64,000 nucleotides of DNA from JACVRN01 sp036389255 (lineage in GTDB: Bacteria; Acidobacteriota; Blastocatellia; Pyrinomonadales; Pyrinomonadaceae), in NCBI GenBank assembly GCA_036389255.1, contig DASVQI010000024.1:744001-808000 (forward strand). Reading direction: 5' to 3'. The notes under the pieces are model-generated. The model saw nothing but the letters and a program-made list of their open reading frames with translations. It made no database searches and was not told the origin of the DNA. Shown here one piece after another: positions 16,089-25,151 of the stretch (positions within the stretch are counted from its first letter, which is position 1; each line of letters starts with the position of its first letter). The position numbers were made by a program, and so were the translations under genes.

Positions 16089-16856
16089 TTACTTCTTAAG
16101 GAAGCGCGCGATTCCCGCCTGACAATCTTCTGTCATGCGCGCAATGGCATTGAGGTCAGCGCCGGATTCGAGCGCCGCGTCGAAGGTCATCCCGTCTATG
16201 TGGTAGAGCAGGTGTTTTGAGAGAGCTATGGCCGAGCGGCTCATCTTTTCAAACGCCGCCACGTAAGAGGTAACGCTCTCTTCAAATCCGTCCTCATCAA
16301 AGACGTGGTTGATAAGACCGAACGAAGCGGCCTCTTCGGCGCTTATCTCCGCCCCGCGAGTAATCAACTCGAAGGCCCGCTTTTCCGAGACGTTGCGGCG
16401 CAAGATTGCCATCACCATCGCCGGAACAAAACCTATCTTAACTTCTGGGTAGCCGAAACGCGCGCCTTTTGAAGCAAGCACAAGGTCGCACGCGGTAGCC
16501 AGACCGCAGCCGCCCGCGAGCGCCCTGCCACGCACGGCTGCCACGACAGGCACGCGCACGCGTCGTATCAGAGCGAACAACTCCATCAACGAGCGCGCGT
16601 CTTCCAGATTTTCCATCACGGAAGCCTGAGAGATTTTCTGAAGGGCCGACAGGTCTGCGCCGGAACAGAAATCAGCGCCAGCGCCCTTGATGACTATGAC
16701 ACGGACGCTTTCATCATCGTCCGCGCGGCGCAACTGCTCCTTAAGCCCGTTTACGACCGCGTCATTAAGCGCGTTCCTCTTCTCTGGGCGATTCAGCGTA
16801 AGATACGCCCGCGCGCCGTCAACGCTGTAAAGAACCTGTCCGTCGTCTTCTTTCAT
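16089..16856 (-). CDS. Enoyl-CoA hydratase/isomerase family protein (methylglutaconyl-CoA hydratase-like)
   Basis: This full-length crotonase (255 residues) has the CoA/oxyanion segment FCSGADLSAL (about 64-72), the core ALAGGCGLATACDLVLAS and ARFGYPEVKIGFVPAMV. The second catalytic Glu is present (Glu138 in YPE); the first position is Gly118 (GGCG), a combination seen in several isomerase and methylglutaconyl-CoA hydratase-like members. With the carboxylase beta subunit at 21854 and AtuA nearby, a role in leucine or isoprenoid acyl-CoA breakdown is reasonable but not proven. It is first downstream of the epoxide-hydrolase gene, 26 bp away. Confidence 0.85.
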   Translation of the reverse strand: MKEDDGQVLYSVDGARAYLTLNRPEKRNALNDAVVNGLKEQLRRADDDESVRVIVIKGAGADFCSGADLSALQKISQASVMENLEDARSLMELFALIRRVRVPVVAAVRGRALAGGCGLATACDLVLASKGARFGYPEVKIGFVPAMVMAILRRNVSEKRAFELITRGAEISAEEAASFGLINHVFDEDGFEESVTSYVAAFEKMSRSAIALSKHLLYHIDGMTFDAALESGADLNAIARMTEDCQAGIARFLKK

Positions 16857-16882
16857 CTTCTGAGGTAAACGCAGCTTCGGGC

Positions 16883-17803
16883 TCAGAGCGTCGAAGGCTG
16901 CGCGTCAAGGAAGCTTGCCAGCTCGGCGTTGACTTCATCCGGCGCTTCGTTCTGAATCCAGTGGCCGTAATTCTTAAAACGCACTTCACGATAGGGCGCG
17001 TCAACGAAGCGTTTCACGTCCCTGAGAGTTTCGGGCACGACGAACTTGTCCCGCTCGCCGTAAATCAGCAGCGTGGGAACGCGCACGCGATAGTCTCTCA
17101 AATCTTCGCTATCATTCTTGGGCTGCTGTTTGAATAAGAGAGAGGTCAGGTTCGCTCTGTAATAGTTGATGGCAGAGGTCAGCGCGTTAGGCTCGCGTAG
17201 CGCCTTCTTGTACATGGCTATGTCTGTATTGGTGAAAGCCTCCCGGCTCGTCGGAAGCTCTTTCAACGCGCGCTCGACCGACGCGAAGTCATTCAGACTT
17301 ATAAGCCATTCGGGCAGCGCCGGAATCTGAAAAAAGAGCATGTACCAGCTTCTTAAAGCCTGCTTGAAGGTCATGTTCTCGCGCCAGGCCGCCGGGGGCG
17401 GAACCTGCATGGCTACAAGACGGCTGACGTACTCAGGATGCTTGAGCGCCACGCCCCACGCGACTGCCGCGCCCCAATCGTGGCCTACGACCACCGCCCT
17501 GTCTTTTCCGAAGTGGCGTATCAGGCCCGTCACATCGTCAATCAGATTATCCATTCGATAATCTTCCACGCGCGGCGGCTTGTCGCTCAGGTTGTAGCCG
17601 CGCATGTCCGGCGCTACTACGTGATAGCGCTCGCCCAGCTCCTTCAGTTGATGCCGCCACGAATACCAGAATTCGGGGAAGCCGTGCAGCAGAACAACCA
17701 GCTCGTCGCCTTCGCCCCGCTCGGCATAGTGCAGCCGCGTGCCTCCGATTTGTGCATAACCGTGCCGCAACGCACCTTCTACGGGTTCTAATTCCTCGCT
17801 CAT
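16883..17803 (-). CDS. Alpha/beta hydrolase, epoxide hydrolase-like
   Basis: The 306-residue protein begins with the HGFPEFWYSWRHQ oxyanion motif (HGxP), followed by the nucleophile elbow GHDWGAAVAW in which Asp replaces Ser, typical of epoxide hydrolases and haloalkane dehalogenases. The acid may be Asp in YGERDKFV and the base His in NYGHWIQNEAP. HGFP rather than a dehalogenase signature, and the Tyr-rich cap (INYYRANL), favour epoxide hydrolase. No signal peptide. It lies between atuA-related genes and the crotonase, so a detoxifying or catabolic role on lipid-like substrates is likely. Confidence 0.87.
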   Translation of the reverse strand: MSEELEPVEGALRHGYAQIGGTRLHYAERGEGDELVVLLHGFPEFWYSWRHQLKELGERYHVVAPDMRGYNLSDKPPRVEDYRMDNLIDDVTGLIRHFGKDRAVVVGHDWGAAVAWGVALKHPEYVSRLVAMQVPPPAAWRENMTFKQALRSWYMLFFQIPALPEWLISLNDFASVERALKELPTSREAFTNTDIAMYKKALREPNALTSAINYYRANLTSLLFKQQPKNDSEDLRDYRVRVPTLLIYGERDKFVVPETLRDVKRFVDAPYREVRFKNYGHWIQNEAPDEVNAELASFLDAQPSTL

Positions 17804-17832
17804 ATTGCCTTTACCAAATCCATGCCGTGAGA

Positions 17833-18168
17833 CTAAAGCGCCTTTGCTTCGTCTTCCGTCAAATCAATCTCCATGCGCAGCAGCGCATAAGAGAAGGTCT
17901 TGCCCTGCGCGTCCGTCATCAACGAGAGCGTTCCGCCTCCGCCCAAGCTCTCATGCAGCAGAAAGTTCAGAGCGTGAAGGTTCGGCAGTAGAAAGCGCTC
18001 GACTTCGCCGTGACAGATGCCAGCGAAATGTTGCTTGACGCGGGCGGCTGTGACTTCGCGGACAAGGAGCGGGTAGTATTCGTCCTTTAGAGCGATGAGC
18101 CCTACGTTGGCCGTATCGCCCTTGTCCCCGGAGCGCGCGTGCGCCAGCTTCAATAGTTGTACTCGCAT
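17833..18168 (-). CDS. AtuA-like ferredoxin-fold small protein
   Basis: Starting at ATG 18168 gives 111 residues opening MRVQLLKLAHARSGDKGDTANVGL, the conserved start of the small domain found fused to or next to AtuA proteins (SGDKG and N are highly conserved). The longer open frame from 18348 reads through the Nudix gene and has no matching residues. In many genomes this domain forms the C-terminus of AtuA; here it is a separate gene, with a Nudix gene between it and atuA. Role: acyclic terpene or branched acyl-CoA metabolism by association; no reaction is established. Confidence 0.85.
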   Translation of the reverse strand: MRVQLLKLAHARSGDKGDTANVGLIALKDEYYPLLVREVTAARVKQHFAGICHGEVERFLLPNLHALNFLLHESLGGGGTLSLMTDAQGKTFSYALLRMEIDLTEDEAKAL

Positions 18169-18212
18169 GATTCTTAAATCACAAAGAGGCCACCAGCCTC
18201 GACCGGACTCTT

Positions 18213-18848
18213 TTAAGCAGATGATAGCAAGTCTTGACGGTAAAGAGATAGCCAGTGAAAGGCGGCCACTACGAGCGCGTGCGTGATTGCGCCCCGGGCT
18301 ATCAGAGCGGGAATCTGCGCGAGCGGCACCAGCCTGACCACAGTCCACTCGGATGAATCGAAAACGGGCTCCTGCTCAAGCTTCACGTCGCGCGCCAGAA
18401 ACGAGTAGAGCCAGTTATTCTGAATCGCGGGATTCGGGCGCGTGCGTCCGAGCAGCCGCACATCCAGCGCGCGATAGCCCGTCTCTTCCAGCAGTTCGCG
18501 GGCCGCGGCCCCTTCCGCCGCTTCCCCTTCGTCAACCATCCCGCCCGGAATCTCAAGCGTGACTTCGTCCGCGCCGTGACGATACTGCTCAATCATAACC
18601 ACCTCGCCTGAAGCCGTGAGCGGGATAATGTTTATCCAATCCGTTGACTCTATGCAGTAGAAATTATGCTCAGCGCCGCTTCTAGGATTGAGCGCTAGGT
18701 CGCGCCTGACCTGAAACACGCGGCAGTCTGCCACGCGCTCGGACTCTACGCGCTGCCATGCGAAGCCCTCGCGGCTCGGAGGCGTGTAGAGCGTGTCGCT
18801 GCGAAGTTCATCCGGAACGCGAGCTTCTTTCTCATCATGGTCGCTCAC
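18213..18848 (-). CDS. Nudix hydrolase (ADP-ribose pyrophosphatase-like)
   Basis: The 211-residue protein contains a perfect Nudix box, GGMVDEGEAAEGAAARELLEETGY in outline (G-x5-E-x7-R-E-U-x-E-E-x-G-U), which binds Mg and cuts nucleoside diphosphate linkages. Upstream strands (FYCIESTDWINIIPL, VVMIEQYRHG) are typical of the ADP-sugar pyrophosphatase group (EQYRHG). Its ATG overlaps the stop of atuA (ATGA) and it ends 44 bp before the small AtuA-like gene, so it is embedded in the atu unit. The substrate may be ADP-ribose or a CoA-like dinucleotide; context hints at CoA. Confidence 0.9.
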   Translation of the reverse strand: MSDHDEKEARVPDELRSDTLYTPPSREGFAWQRVESERVADCRVFQVRRDLALNPRSGAEHNFYCIESTDWINIIPLTASGEVVMIEQYRHGADEVTLEIPGGMVDEGEAAEGAAARELLEETGYRALDVRLLGRTRPNPAIQNNWLYSFLARDVKLEQEPVFDSSEWTVVRLVPLAQIPALIARGAITHALVVAAFHWLSLYRQDLLSSA

Positions 18849-20212
18849 GCTTCCGTCACCTCAACTCGCGGCGTAATCTCCGTCTTGGGGATAAGCGCGG
18901 GCCAGTAGGCGACAATCTCTTCGACCTTCGGGCGGCCACCGGCAAAGCCCGTCACGCCCGGCGGGCCTGTCAGAATAAGCGGCGCTATCTCTTTAGTGAA
19001 TCTCTCTATGGCTTTTTTGTCGTCGCCGCGCACGCCCACTCGCAGTTGAACTTCAGCCAGCTCTCCCGAAGGCTCTGCGGCAAGAGGGCCGTGAGTGGCG
19101 TTCGCTCCGACGAACTCCGTCAGGATTTGGTCGAACCGCAGGCCCAGTCTTTCAAGACGCTCGCGCAGGATGCGGTCGGCGGCTTGTGCTTTATCAAAAG
19201 CCTCCGGCCACGAATAGACGAGCGTGCCGACGGCCTTGTAGCCAGCCGTGTAGCTGATTGAGACTTTCAGGAACTCCGTCGCGGGCTTTCCCTCTATGCC
19301 GTAGACGCGCACGCGGTCAGGCCCGGCATCTTCCAGATGAATCGTGGTGAAATCCGCTACGCAGTCGGGCGTGATGTACTCGTGCGGGGCTCCCATCTCG
19401 TAAAGAAGCTGCTCCTTGACGGACGGGACGTTAACCCAGCCGCCGGTGCCTTCGTGCTTGGTGACTATGAAAGTTCCATCCGGCGAAGCTTCAACTATGG
19501 GGAAGCCCACGTTGGCAAGGTCTGGGACGTTGCGCCAGTCGTACTGGCAGTTGCCGCCTGAGCATTGCGCGCCGCATTCTATGATGTGGCCCGCGATTGT
19601 CCCGGCCGACAGAAGACTCCAGTCCGTTTGAGCCCAGCCGAACTCGTGAATCAAGGGAGCGAGCGTCAATCCTGTGTCCGTAGCGCGTCCAGTGATGACC
19701 ACCTGCGCTCCCTGATTCAGGGCTTCGACCATAGGCCACGCACCGAGATAAGCGTTGGCGCTCTGAATCCTGTCTCGCACAGTGGAGAGCGGCTCGTCTG
19801 TGTCCATGTTGCGAAGCTCCACGCCTCGATTCAGAAGCTCATCAATGCGCGGCATGATGTCGTCGCCTGTGACGATTCCTATGCGGAATTTCCCCGCGAG
19901 GCCAAGCTCTCTGGCCTGCTCGCGCACGGCCTCGGCGCAGCCTTCGACGTTGACGCCTCCGGCGTTGGCCGTGACTCTTATGTTCCGCTCGACGCAGGCG
20001 GGAAGAATCTGGCGCATCAGTGGCACGAAGTCGCGCGCGTAGCCCGCACGCGGGTCACGCGCACGCTGCTTCTGCATGATGGACATCGTCACTTCGGCCA
20101 GATAATCGAGCATCAGATAGTCAATGGGGCCGCCCTCCACCTGTCGCACGGGCGCGTCCAACTGGTCGCCCCAGAACCCCTGACCACTGGCAATACGAAT
20201 CTTCTCTCTCAT
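18845..20212 (-). CDS. AtuA family protein (DUF1446)
   Basis: The 455-residue protein matches the DUF1446/AtuA family: RIASGQGFWGDQLDAP at the N-terminus, GPIDYLMLDYLAEVTMSIM, VTANAGGVN, and VVITGRATDTGLTLAPLIHEFGW. AtuA is encoded in acyclic terpene utilisation clusters of pseudomonads, but its reaction is unknown and homologues are common outside them. The C-terminal small domain is split off into the gene at 17833. It is first in a tight unit (atuA, Nudix, small domain, hydrolase, crotonase). A carboxylase beta subunit lies upstream, consistent with a liu/atu-like branched-chain acyl-CoA pathway. Confidence 0.88.
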   Translation of the reverse strand: MREKIRIASGQGFWGDQLDAPVRQVEGGPIDYLMLDYLAEVTMSIMQKQRARDPRAGYARDFVPLMRQILPACVERNIRVTANAGGVNVEGCAEAVREQARELGLAGKFRIGIVTGDDIMPRIDELLNRGVELRNMDTDEPLSTVRDRIQSANAYLGAWPMVEALNQGAQVVITGRATDTGLTLAPLIHEFGWAQTDWSLLSAGTIAGHIIECGAQCSGGNCQYDWRNVPDLANVGFPIVEASPDGTFIVTKHEGTGGWVNVPSVKEQLLYEMGAPHEYITPDCVADFTTIHLEDAGPDRVRVYGIEGKPATEFLKVSISYTAGYKAVGTLVYSWPEAFDKAQAADRILRERLERLGLRFDQILTEFVGANATHGPLAAEPSGELAEVQLRVGVRGDDKKAIERFTKEIAPLILTGPPGVTGFAGGRPKVEEIVAYWPALIPKTEITPRVEVTEA

Positions 20213-20221
20213 TACTTAAAA

Positions 20222-20309
20222 AACAGTCTGTAGAGTCCGGAGAGTCCGGAGAGTCTGTAGAGAAAGAAAGTCGTTTTGACTCTACAGACTCTCTAGACTC
20301 TCCGGACTG
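20222..20309. repeat. Palindromic array of 9-bp units (AGTCnnnAG family)
   Basis: The left arm holds four 9-bp units (AGTCTGTAG, AGTCCGGAG twice, AGTCTGTAG), and the right arm is their complement (inner 13-bp perfect stem 20249-20261 with 20279-20291, outer ACAGTC/GACTGT). Sister elements lie at 27945-28027 and 32705-32797. It sits between the Arg-run protein gene and atuA. Confidence 0.85.
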
Positions 20310-20440
20310 TATTTGAAAAGTAAGCGACGCGGGTAGCGCCCATCAGATGATGACGTGCCGCCCGCGTCGCGCTGTCTACAACAGGTATCGCCTGACGATA
20401 CAACCTGACTTCCTTAGAGCGATGCCTGTCCTTCCATCAG

Positions 20441-21442
20441 TTAGCGATTCATGTTCATGTTGCCCATGCCGCCGGAGTTCGCGTTGCCGTTGGCGTTGGC
20501 GCTGCCGCGACGACCACGGCGACGGCGTCTGCCGGTGCCGGTCGTCGTGGTAGTCCCTGTGTCGGTTGTGCCCGTCATAGCACCCGCGTCGGTCGTTCCG
20601 GTAGTGGTCGTGTCGGTCATAGTTGTCGAACGACGGCCACGGCGGCGACGACGGGTTCCGCCCGTGCTGGAACCACCTGCGGAACTGAACGAGCAATCAC
20701 TGGTTGCCGTGCCGGAAACACCGCTCAGAGTCAGACGGTCGCCCGCTCTTCTGGCGCGCAGAGAGATGATGACAGGCGGCGTCGAAGTTCCTCCCGGCGC
20801 AGCCGCAACCGATTCACCGAACTGCATGGCGACGGCAGTATAGCCGCGTGTTGTGACCGCAGCGACGCGACCACTGGCAGAGCCCCCGCCGCCGGTCGGC
20901 GTAAAGGTAAACTGGTTGCCGGTAATGGAGAGCGTGCCCTCGCCGCTCACGGGAATGCCCGCGCAGGAGAGTGTCCCGGTGTAGCTGCCGGAGAGGTCTG
21001 TCTGCTCGCTCACGGCTGTAGTTGTTGTTGTCGCAGTCGTCATGGTCGCGCCGGTTGTCATGCCGCCGCTTCCGCCGCGACGACGGCGACGACGGCCACC
21101 GCCGCCCCCAGTCGTGCCCGTGTTCATGTTGCCGGACATGTCGCCCGTGTTGCCCTGCATGCCGGCGTCTCCGGTGTTGCCGGTCATGTCTCCTGTGTTG
21201 GCGGTGTTGGCTGTAGTGTTACCGCCGCGACGACGGCGACGACCACGGCCGGTGCGTCCGGTGTTCATGTTCTGCATGTTGCCGTTCGAAGTCATTTGGC
21301 CGCCGCGCGTCTGGTCGTCCTGCGTGCCCGAATTGTTGTTGTTCTGTGCGAAGACGACAAGGTCGGCGGCGACGAGAGCGACGGAAACGACGAAGACGAA
21401 CAAAAGGATTGTAGTACGCTTGATGGTGCTGCTCTTGCTCAC
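20441..21442 (-). CDS. Exported low-complexity protein with arginine runs (unknown)
   Basis: The 333-residue protein has an N-terminal signal segment (about 12-32, TILLFVFVVSVALVAADLVVFA). Then come Asn/Gly/Thr/Met-rich repeats (NTGDM, TGNTGD) interrupted by four basic runs (GRGRRRRRGG, GGRRRRRRGG, TRRRRRGRR, GRRRRRGRRG). A central domain of about 110 residues (DLSGSYTGTLSCAGIPVSGEG to GTATSDCSFSS) looks like a small beta fold with two Cys. GTG 21442 is the start, with AGGAGA upstream. No known family is recognised. The Arg/Gly runs resemble nucleic-acid or polyanion binding tails (inference). Confidence 0.75.
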   Translation of the reverse strand: MSKSSTIKRTTILLFVFVVSVALVAADLVVFAQNNNNSGTQDDQTRGGQMTSNGNMQNMNTGRTGRGRRRRRGGNTTANTANTGDMTGNTGDAGMQGNTGDMSGNMNTGTTGGGGGRRRRRRGGSGGMTTGATMTTATTTTTAVSEQTDLSGSYTGTLSCAGIPVSGEGTLSITGNQFTFTPTGGGGSASGRVAAVTTRGYTAVAMQFGESVAAAPGGTSTPPVIISLRARRAGDRLTLSGVSGTATSDCSFSSAGGSSTGGTRRRRRGRRSTTMTDTTTTGTTDAGAMTGTTDTGTTTTTGTGRRRRRGRRGSANANGNANSGGMGNMNMNR

Positions 21443-21853
21443 GGATGTTTCTCCTTTTGCATTCTATCGCGCGCCTTTTCAAGTCAAGGCGCGGAATCAG
21501 GTTGCTTCAAAATGGTTTTCGGTCGCTCAGTCCGTGTGCAAACTACCCTTTGGGCAGAGTGACCGTGTTCAGATTCTCAAATACGCCAGCGCGCCCAAAC
21601 TGTGTGCAGAGACATCTAGCGTAATCACGCACGGGCCGGTCGGACGAGGGGGCGCGCGTTCTTTGACCCTAGACCGGCATGCCCGCTAGCTTAAGGAAAG
21701 CCGGAAACCACGGCTCTGATATTGAGCATGGCCACAGACAAAGGGGTAAAACCCGATTTGGAATTGTAGAGCTAAACTTGCCTAAGTTTCTCACAAGACG
21801 CCGCTTTTGTGTACTAAAAATTTTACCCGTCACCGATTTGTAATACGAGAAAA
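21443..21853. other. Intergenic region upstream of the Arg-run protein
   Basis: No gene is supported. A GCGCCTT/AAGGCGC hairpin lies at about 21472-21493, next to TTGACT on the minus strand that may be a -35 element (spacing to TAGAAT is only 15 nt, so weak). The part near 21770-21850 is AT-rich. Confidence 0.45.
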
Positions 21854-23494
21854 TTAAAAAAGAGCCGGTGGCAGCACGAACTGCCCCAGATGCGGCCCCG
21901 CGTAATTAAGGCCCGTCCGCAAGGTCAACTCCAGAGCCTCACGCGTCTCTTCCGGCTTGATGACCGCGTCCACGAAGCCCCGCGCCGCAGCATACTTGGC
22001 GTCCAGTTGCTGCTCGTAGGTGGCGCGCACCTTCTCCATCTCTGCCTTCAACTGCTCGTCAGGCTCCTTGCCCTCCTTCTTCAGTCTGTCCAGTTGCGTA
22101 CCGAACGTGGCCTGCACCGCGCTTTCGCCTTCCATGACGCCCATGCGCCCGGTGGGCCAACTGAAGATGAAGTCGGGGTCGAAGCCCTGTCCCGCCATGG
22201 CGTAGTAGCCAGCGCCCGATGCGTGATTGATGGTCAGCACAATCTTGGGCACGAGCGCCGTCGCCATGGCTTCCACGAAGCGGGCTCCGGCGCGAATTAT
22301 CCCCGAATGCTCGGCCTCTGCCCCCACCATGAAGCCCGACACGTCCTGTATGAAGACGAGCGGCGTCTGATGGCGATTACAGGTCTCTATAAAGAAGGCA
22401 GTTTTTTCCGCGCTCTCGGTGTAGACAATGCCGCCGAAGCGCGGAGGCTTTCCCGGCTCACGAATCATGCCGCGAGCGTTGGCTATGATGCCTACCTGTA
22501 TGCCGCGCACCCTTGCGTGTCCCGTAATCATCTCGCGCGCGTAGTCTACTTGAAACTCGTCCAGATGCCCTTCGTCCAGTATGCAGTTCAGGACTTCGCG
22601 CATGTCGTAGGGCTGGCGGTGGTCTTCCGGCAGTATCTCGTAGAGGTCTGTTGCGGGTCGCGCCGCTTCCACGCTTTCAGTAATGGAAACGGAGCTTTGC
22701 GGTTTGACTGGAAGCTCTGAAACGAACTCCCTTATCTTTGCAAGGCAAAGCTCGTCCGTCTCGACACGGTAATGGGCGACGCCTGAGACGGCGTTGTGCG
22801 TGCGCGCCCCGCCCAAAGTCTCGTTATCAATGGTCTGGCCCGTAGCTCCCTTGACCAGATTGGCCCCGCCGAGGCCCATAAACGAAGTGCCCTCGACCAT
22901 GATGATGATGTCGGAGAGCGCCGGGAGATAAGCGCCGCCCGCTATGCACGGCCCCATGACGGCGGCTATCTGCGGAACCTTCAGGTAGCGGCGCATGATT
23001 GAGTTGTAGTAGAAGATGCGCGCCGCTCCATACTGCCCCGGAAAGACGCCGCCCTGATAGGGAAGATTCACGCCTGCCGAATCCACCAGATAGATAATCG
23101 GCACGTGCGAGCGCATGGCAATCTCCTGCGCCCTAAGAATTTTCTTTATGGTTTCAGGCCACCACGAGCCTGCCTTGACGGTCGCGTCGTTGGCAACGAC
23201 GACTACCTCACGTCCGCTTATGCGGCCCAGCGTGGTGACTACTCCGGCAGCAGGAGCCTGCCCCTTGTACTCGTCGTAGGCGACGAGCAGGCCGATTTCC
23301 TGCGAGTAGGAATCTTTATCAAGAAGAAGCTCTATGCGCTCGCGCGCCGTGAGCTTTCCTTGACTGTGCTGTCGCTCAATCTTGTCGGGGCCGCCGCCCC
23401 GCCTGAGCTTGGACTCCAGCCTCTCAAGTTCTTCCTTGAGCTCACGCAGACGCGTGCGCGCCCCGGTGGAAGCAGCTCCGACCTCAGACTTCAT
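21854..23494 (-). CDS. Biotin-dependent acyl-CoA carboxylase, beta (carboxyltransferase) subunit
   Basis: Starting at ATG 23494 gives 546 residues. The protein has both carboxyltransferase halves: N-half with KLTARERIELLLD, VVANDATVKAGSW and IYLVDSAGVNLP, and C-half with FIQDVSGFMVG, ASGAGYYAMAGQGFDPDFIFSWPTGRMGVM. The spacing (GGVFPGQ, MGPCIAGGAYLPALSD) is closer to methylcrotonyl/geranyl-CoA carboxylase beta subunits than to propionyl-CoA carboxylase. It transfers CO2 from biotin to an acyl-CoA. No biotin carboxylase/BCCP gene is in the window, so the alpha subunit must be elsewhere. A GTG at 23515 is an alternative start. Confidence 0.92.
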   Translation of the reverse strand: MKSEVGAASTGARTRLRELKEELERLESKLRRGGGPDKIERQHSQGKLTARERIELLLDKDSYSQEIGLLVAYDEYKGQAPAAGVVTTLGRISGREVVVVANDATVKAGSWWPETIKKILRAQEIAMRSHVPIIYLVDSAGVNLPYQGGVFPGQYGAARIFYYNSIMRRYLKVPQIAAVMGPCIAGGAYLPALSDIIIMVEGTSFMGLGGANLVKGATGQTIDNETLGGARTHNAVSGVAHYRVETDELCLAKIREFVSELPVKPQSSVSITESVEAARPATDLYEILPEDHRQPYDMREVLNCILDEGHLDEFQVDYAREMITGHARVRGIQVGIIANARGMIREPGKPPRFGGIVYTESAEKTAFFIETCNRHQTPLVFIQDVSGFMVGAEAEHSGIIRAGARFVEAMATALVPKIVLTINHASGAGYYAMAGQGFDPDFIFSWPTGRMGVMEGESAVQATFGTQLDRLKKEGKEPDEQLKAEMEKVRATYEQQLDAKYAAARGFVDAVIKPEETREALELTLRTGLNYAGPHLGQFVLPPALF

Positions 23495-23663
23495 CCGTAA
23501 CCTGCGAACGACCACGCCTATAGTCCACTCTCCGAAAAGACTCTCTAACCGCGCGCCCGTCTATCTTTGAATTATTAAAGCTTCTGTGAGCAGCAACATA
23601 GCACAGTAGGAAGCGGCAAGACAATCAGGGCGGGAAGCGGTCTGGAAAGAGGGAACATGAAAA

Positions 23664-23718
23664 GAACTCAGGAGCAGGAATATGAAAGCTTAGCTTTTAT
23701 ATTCCTGCTCCTGAGTTC
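23664..23718 (-). terminator. 20-bp perfect hairpin after the zincin gene
   Basis: Arms 23664-23683 and 23699-23718 (GAACTCAGGAGCAGGAATAT and its complement) are perfect, with an inner imperfect stem (AAAGCT). It follows the stop of the minus-strand gene at 23745. Bases after the right arm (CCGAGTCCTGAATCC) continue the same short words, so it also belongs to the tandem-unit palindromes. No strong U tract. Confidence 0.6.
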
Positions 23719-23744
23719 CGAGTCCTGAATCCTGTTTTCGCTTT

Positions 23745-25067
23745 TTATCCCCAGACTTTCTGCATCAGCGAGCGCGCGTCGGCTTTATCCGGCACGCCTT
23801 CCAGAATGAGGACGCGCCTGCCCTTGAGCTCCAGCACCACGCGGCCATCACGTTGCGTGCGCCATGCTTTGGCCTGCGCGTCCGAAGAGCTTGGTTGCGC
23901 CGCCTCTATCTCGGACGCTCCGGCGTAGCGCGCTGTCGTGCGCCGCGCATAGGCTTCGAAGAACTCGCGCGCGTCAGCCTCCGTATCCCAGACGGTCATC
24001 TGCGTGATAAGCACCTGTCCGCTCTTTGGCTCTTCGTAGACGGCGAAGCGGTCGCCGCCCCAGCCAGCAGCAGCCTGAGCCGCGCCTTCCTTCAGATACT
24101 CGTTCAGCACAAGGTAGCAACCAAACTCGCCGTTCACGTCGTAATCAATACGCCGCCAGCCAGCACCCAAACTATCGTGAACGTCCGAAAGCTCGACTTT
24201 AACCGGGGCCTCGCGCGAGAAATATTTGTCGGGATGAAGAATCTGCTCGGTGGATTGCGGAAGCTCTGTGTAGGCTTTGGAAACCAGCGTCCAACCGCCG
24301 CGCCTGAAAAGATTCGTCACCCACTGCGAGCCCTGCTCGTAGGGGAAAAGGAGCGACTCGCGTATGGCGCGCGGTGCACGCTCTATCTGCTCGGACGAGT
24401 TGTCATCCGAGCCAAGGGATTTGGCGAAGGCTGCGGCGCGTCGTAAATCGCGCGTGACGTAGCGAATCATGGCCAGAGTCGCGTCGCCTTCTATCAGGGC
24501 ATGCGCGGCCATCTCCGCATCCGAATCGCCTTTGGGCCACTTCTCGAAGCGGCGCAGGTTGAAGTGCTGGTCTTGCAGGGCGTGCGTCAATTCGTGCGAC
24601 ATGACGGGCTTTTGCCCATCAAGGTCAATCCAGTCGGCAAGATAAAACTCCTGCGCCTTCGGGTCGTAGTAGCCCGCGACCTGCTCTGTCAGAAGCTTGA
24701 CGATGAAGGGACGGAACTGGAAGTCCTGAGGCACGAGTCCAAGCTTTTTCAGGGCAAGCTCGGAGGCGCGCGTCTCTTCCGGCCGTGTCTCCTCGTTCAT
24801 GTTCTTGATAATCATGCGCTCGATTTCTTCGCGCGACTGTGCGCCGGACTTGACCGGGCGCAGTACCGGAAGCTCTCGAATCTCCGATGTCTCTTTTAGG
24901 ACTTCGGTTGTAGCGGCCGCGACCGCAGCGCTCTTTGCGTTGGTGGGCGCAACTGCCGGGGCGGTTCCCTGCTGGGCGCTTATGCGCGCCGTGGGCACGA
25001 GCGCGGCCAGAATCGAGAGGACGGCCAGAAGAGCAGCCGCCCGCATCCTGAAATTCTTTGACATCAC
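23745..25067 (-). CDS. Secreted HExxH metalloprotease-like protein (unknown family)
   Basis: The 440-residue protein has a signal peptide (about 1-31, ending ARISAQ). A zinc-binding motif His158-Glu159-x-x-His162 sits in MSHELTHALQDQHF, and a likely third ligand Glu193 in IEGDATLAM, a gluzincin arrangement (HExxH then E about 30 residues on). Family is uncertain; such secreted HELTHALQDQ proteins are seen in Acidobacteria and Chloroflexi. Substrates are unknown. Residues 270-440 form a second domain (YEEPKSGQVLITQMTVWD) of unclear fold. It is divergent from the thioesterase gene, with 84 bp between starts. Confidence 0.8.
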   Translation of the reverse strand: MMSKNFRMRAAALLAVLSILAALVPTARISAQQGTAPAVAPTNAKSAAVAAATTEVLKETSEIRELPVLRPVKSGAQSREEIERMIIKNMNEETRPEETRASELALKKLGLVPQDFQFRPFIVKLLTEQVAGYYDPKAQEFYLADWIDLDGQKPVMSHELTHALQDQHFNLRRFEKWPKGDSDAEMAAHALIEGDATLAMIRYVTRDLRRAAAFAKSLGSDDNSSEQIERAPRAIRESLLFPYEQGSQWVTNLFRRGGWTLVSKAYTELPQSTEQILHPDKYFSREAPVKVELSDVHDSLGAGWRRIDYDVNGEFGCYLVLNEYLKEGAAQAAAGWGGDRFAVYEEPKSGQVLITQMTVWDTEADAREFFEAYARRTTARYAGASEIEAAQPSSSDAQAKAWRTQRDGRVVLELKGRRVLILEGVPDKADARSLMQKVWG

Positions 25068-25151
25068 TTACCTTTCGCTCTTATAGTCCGCCTAATCGGC
25101 GGAAATTTCATCAAGCTTGAACGTAAAAAGGGGAGGCGCGAAAACCTTCTG

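Noticed and set aside
17833..18348. A 171-residue version of the small AtuA-like protein.
   Set aside because: The first 60 residues are the shadow of the Nudix gene; the conserved family start is at 18168.
21890..22720. Plus-strand frame of 276 codons opposite the carboxylase gene.
   Set aside because: Shadow of the carboxyltransferase frame, no recognisable motif.
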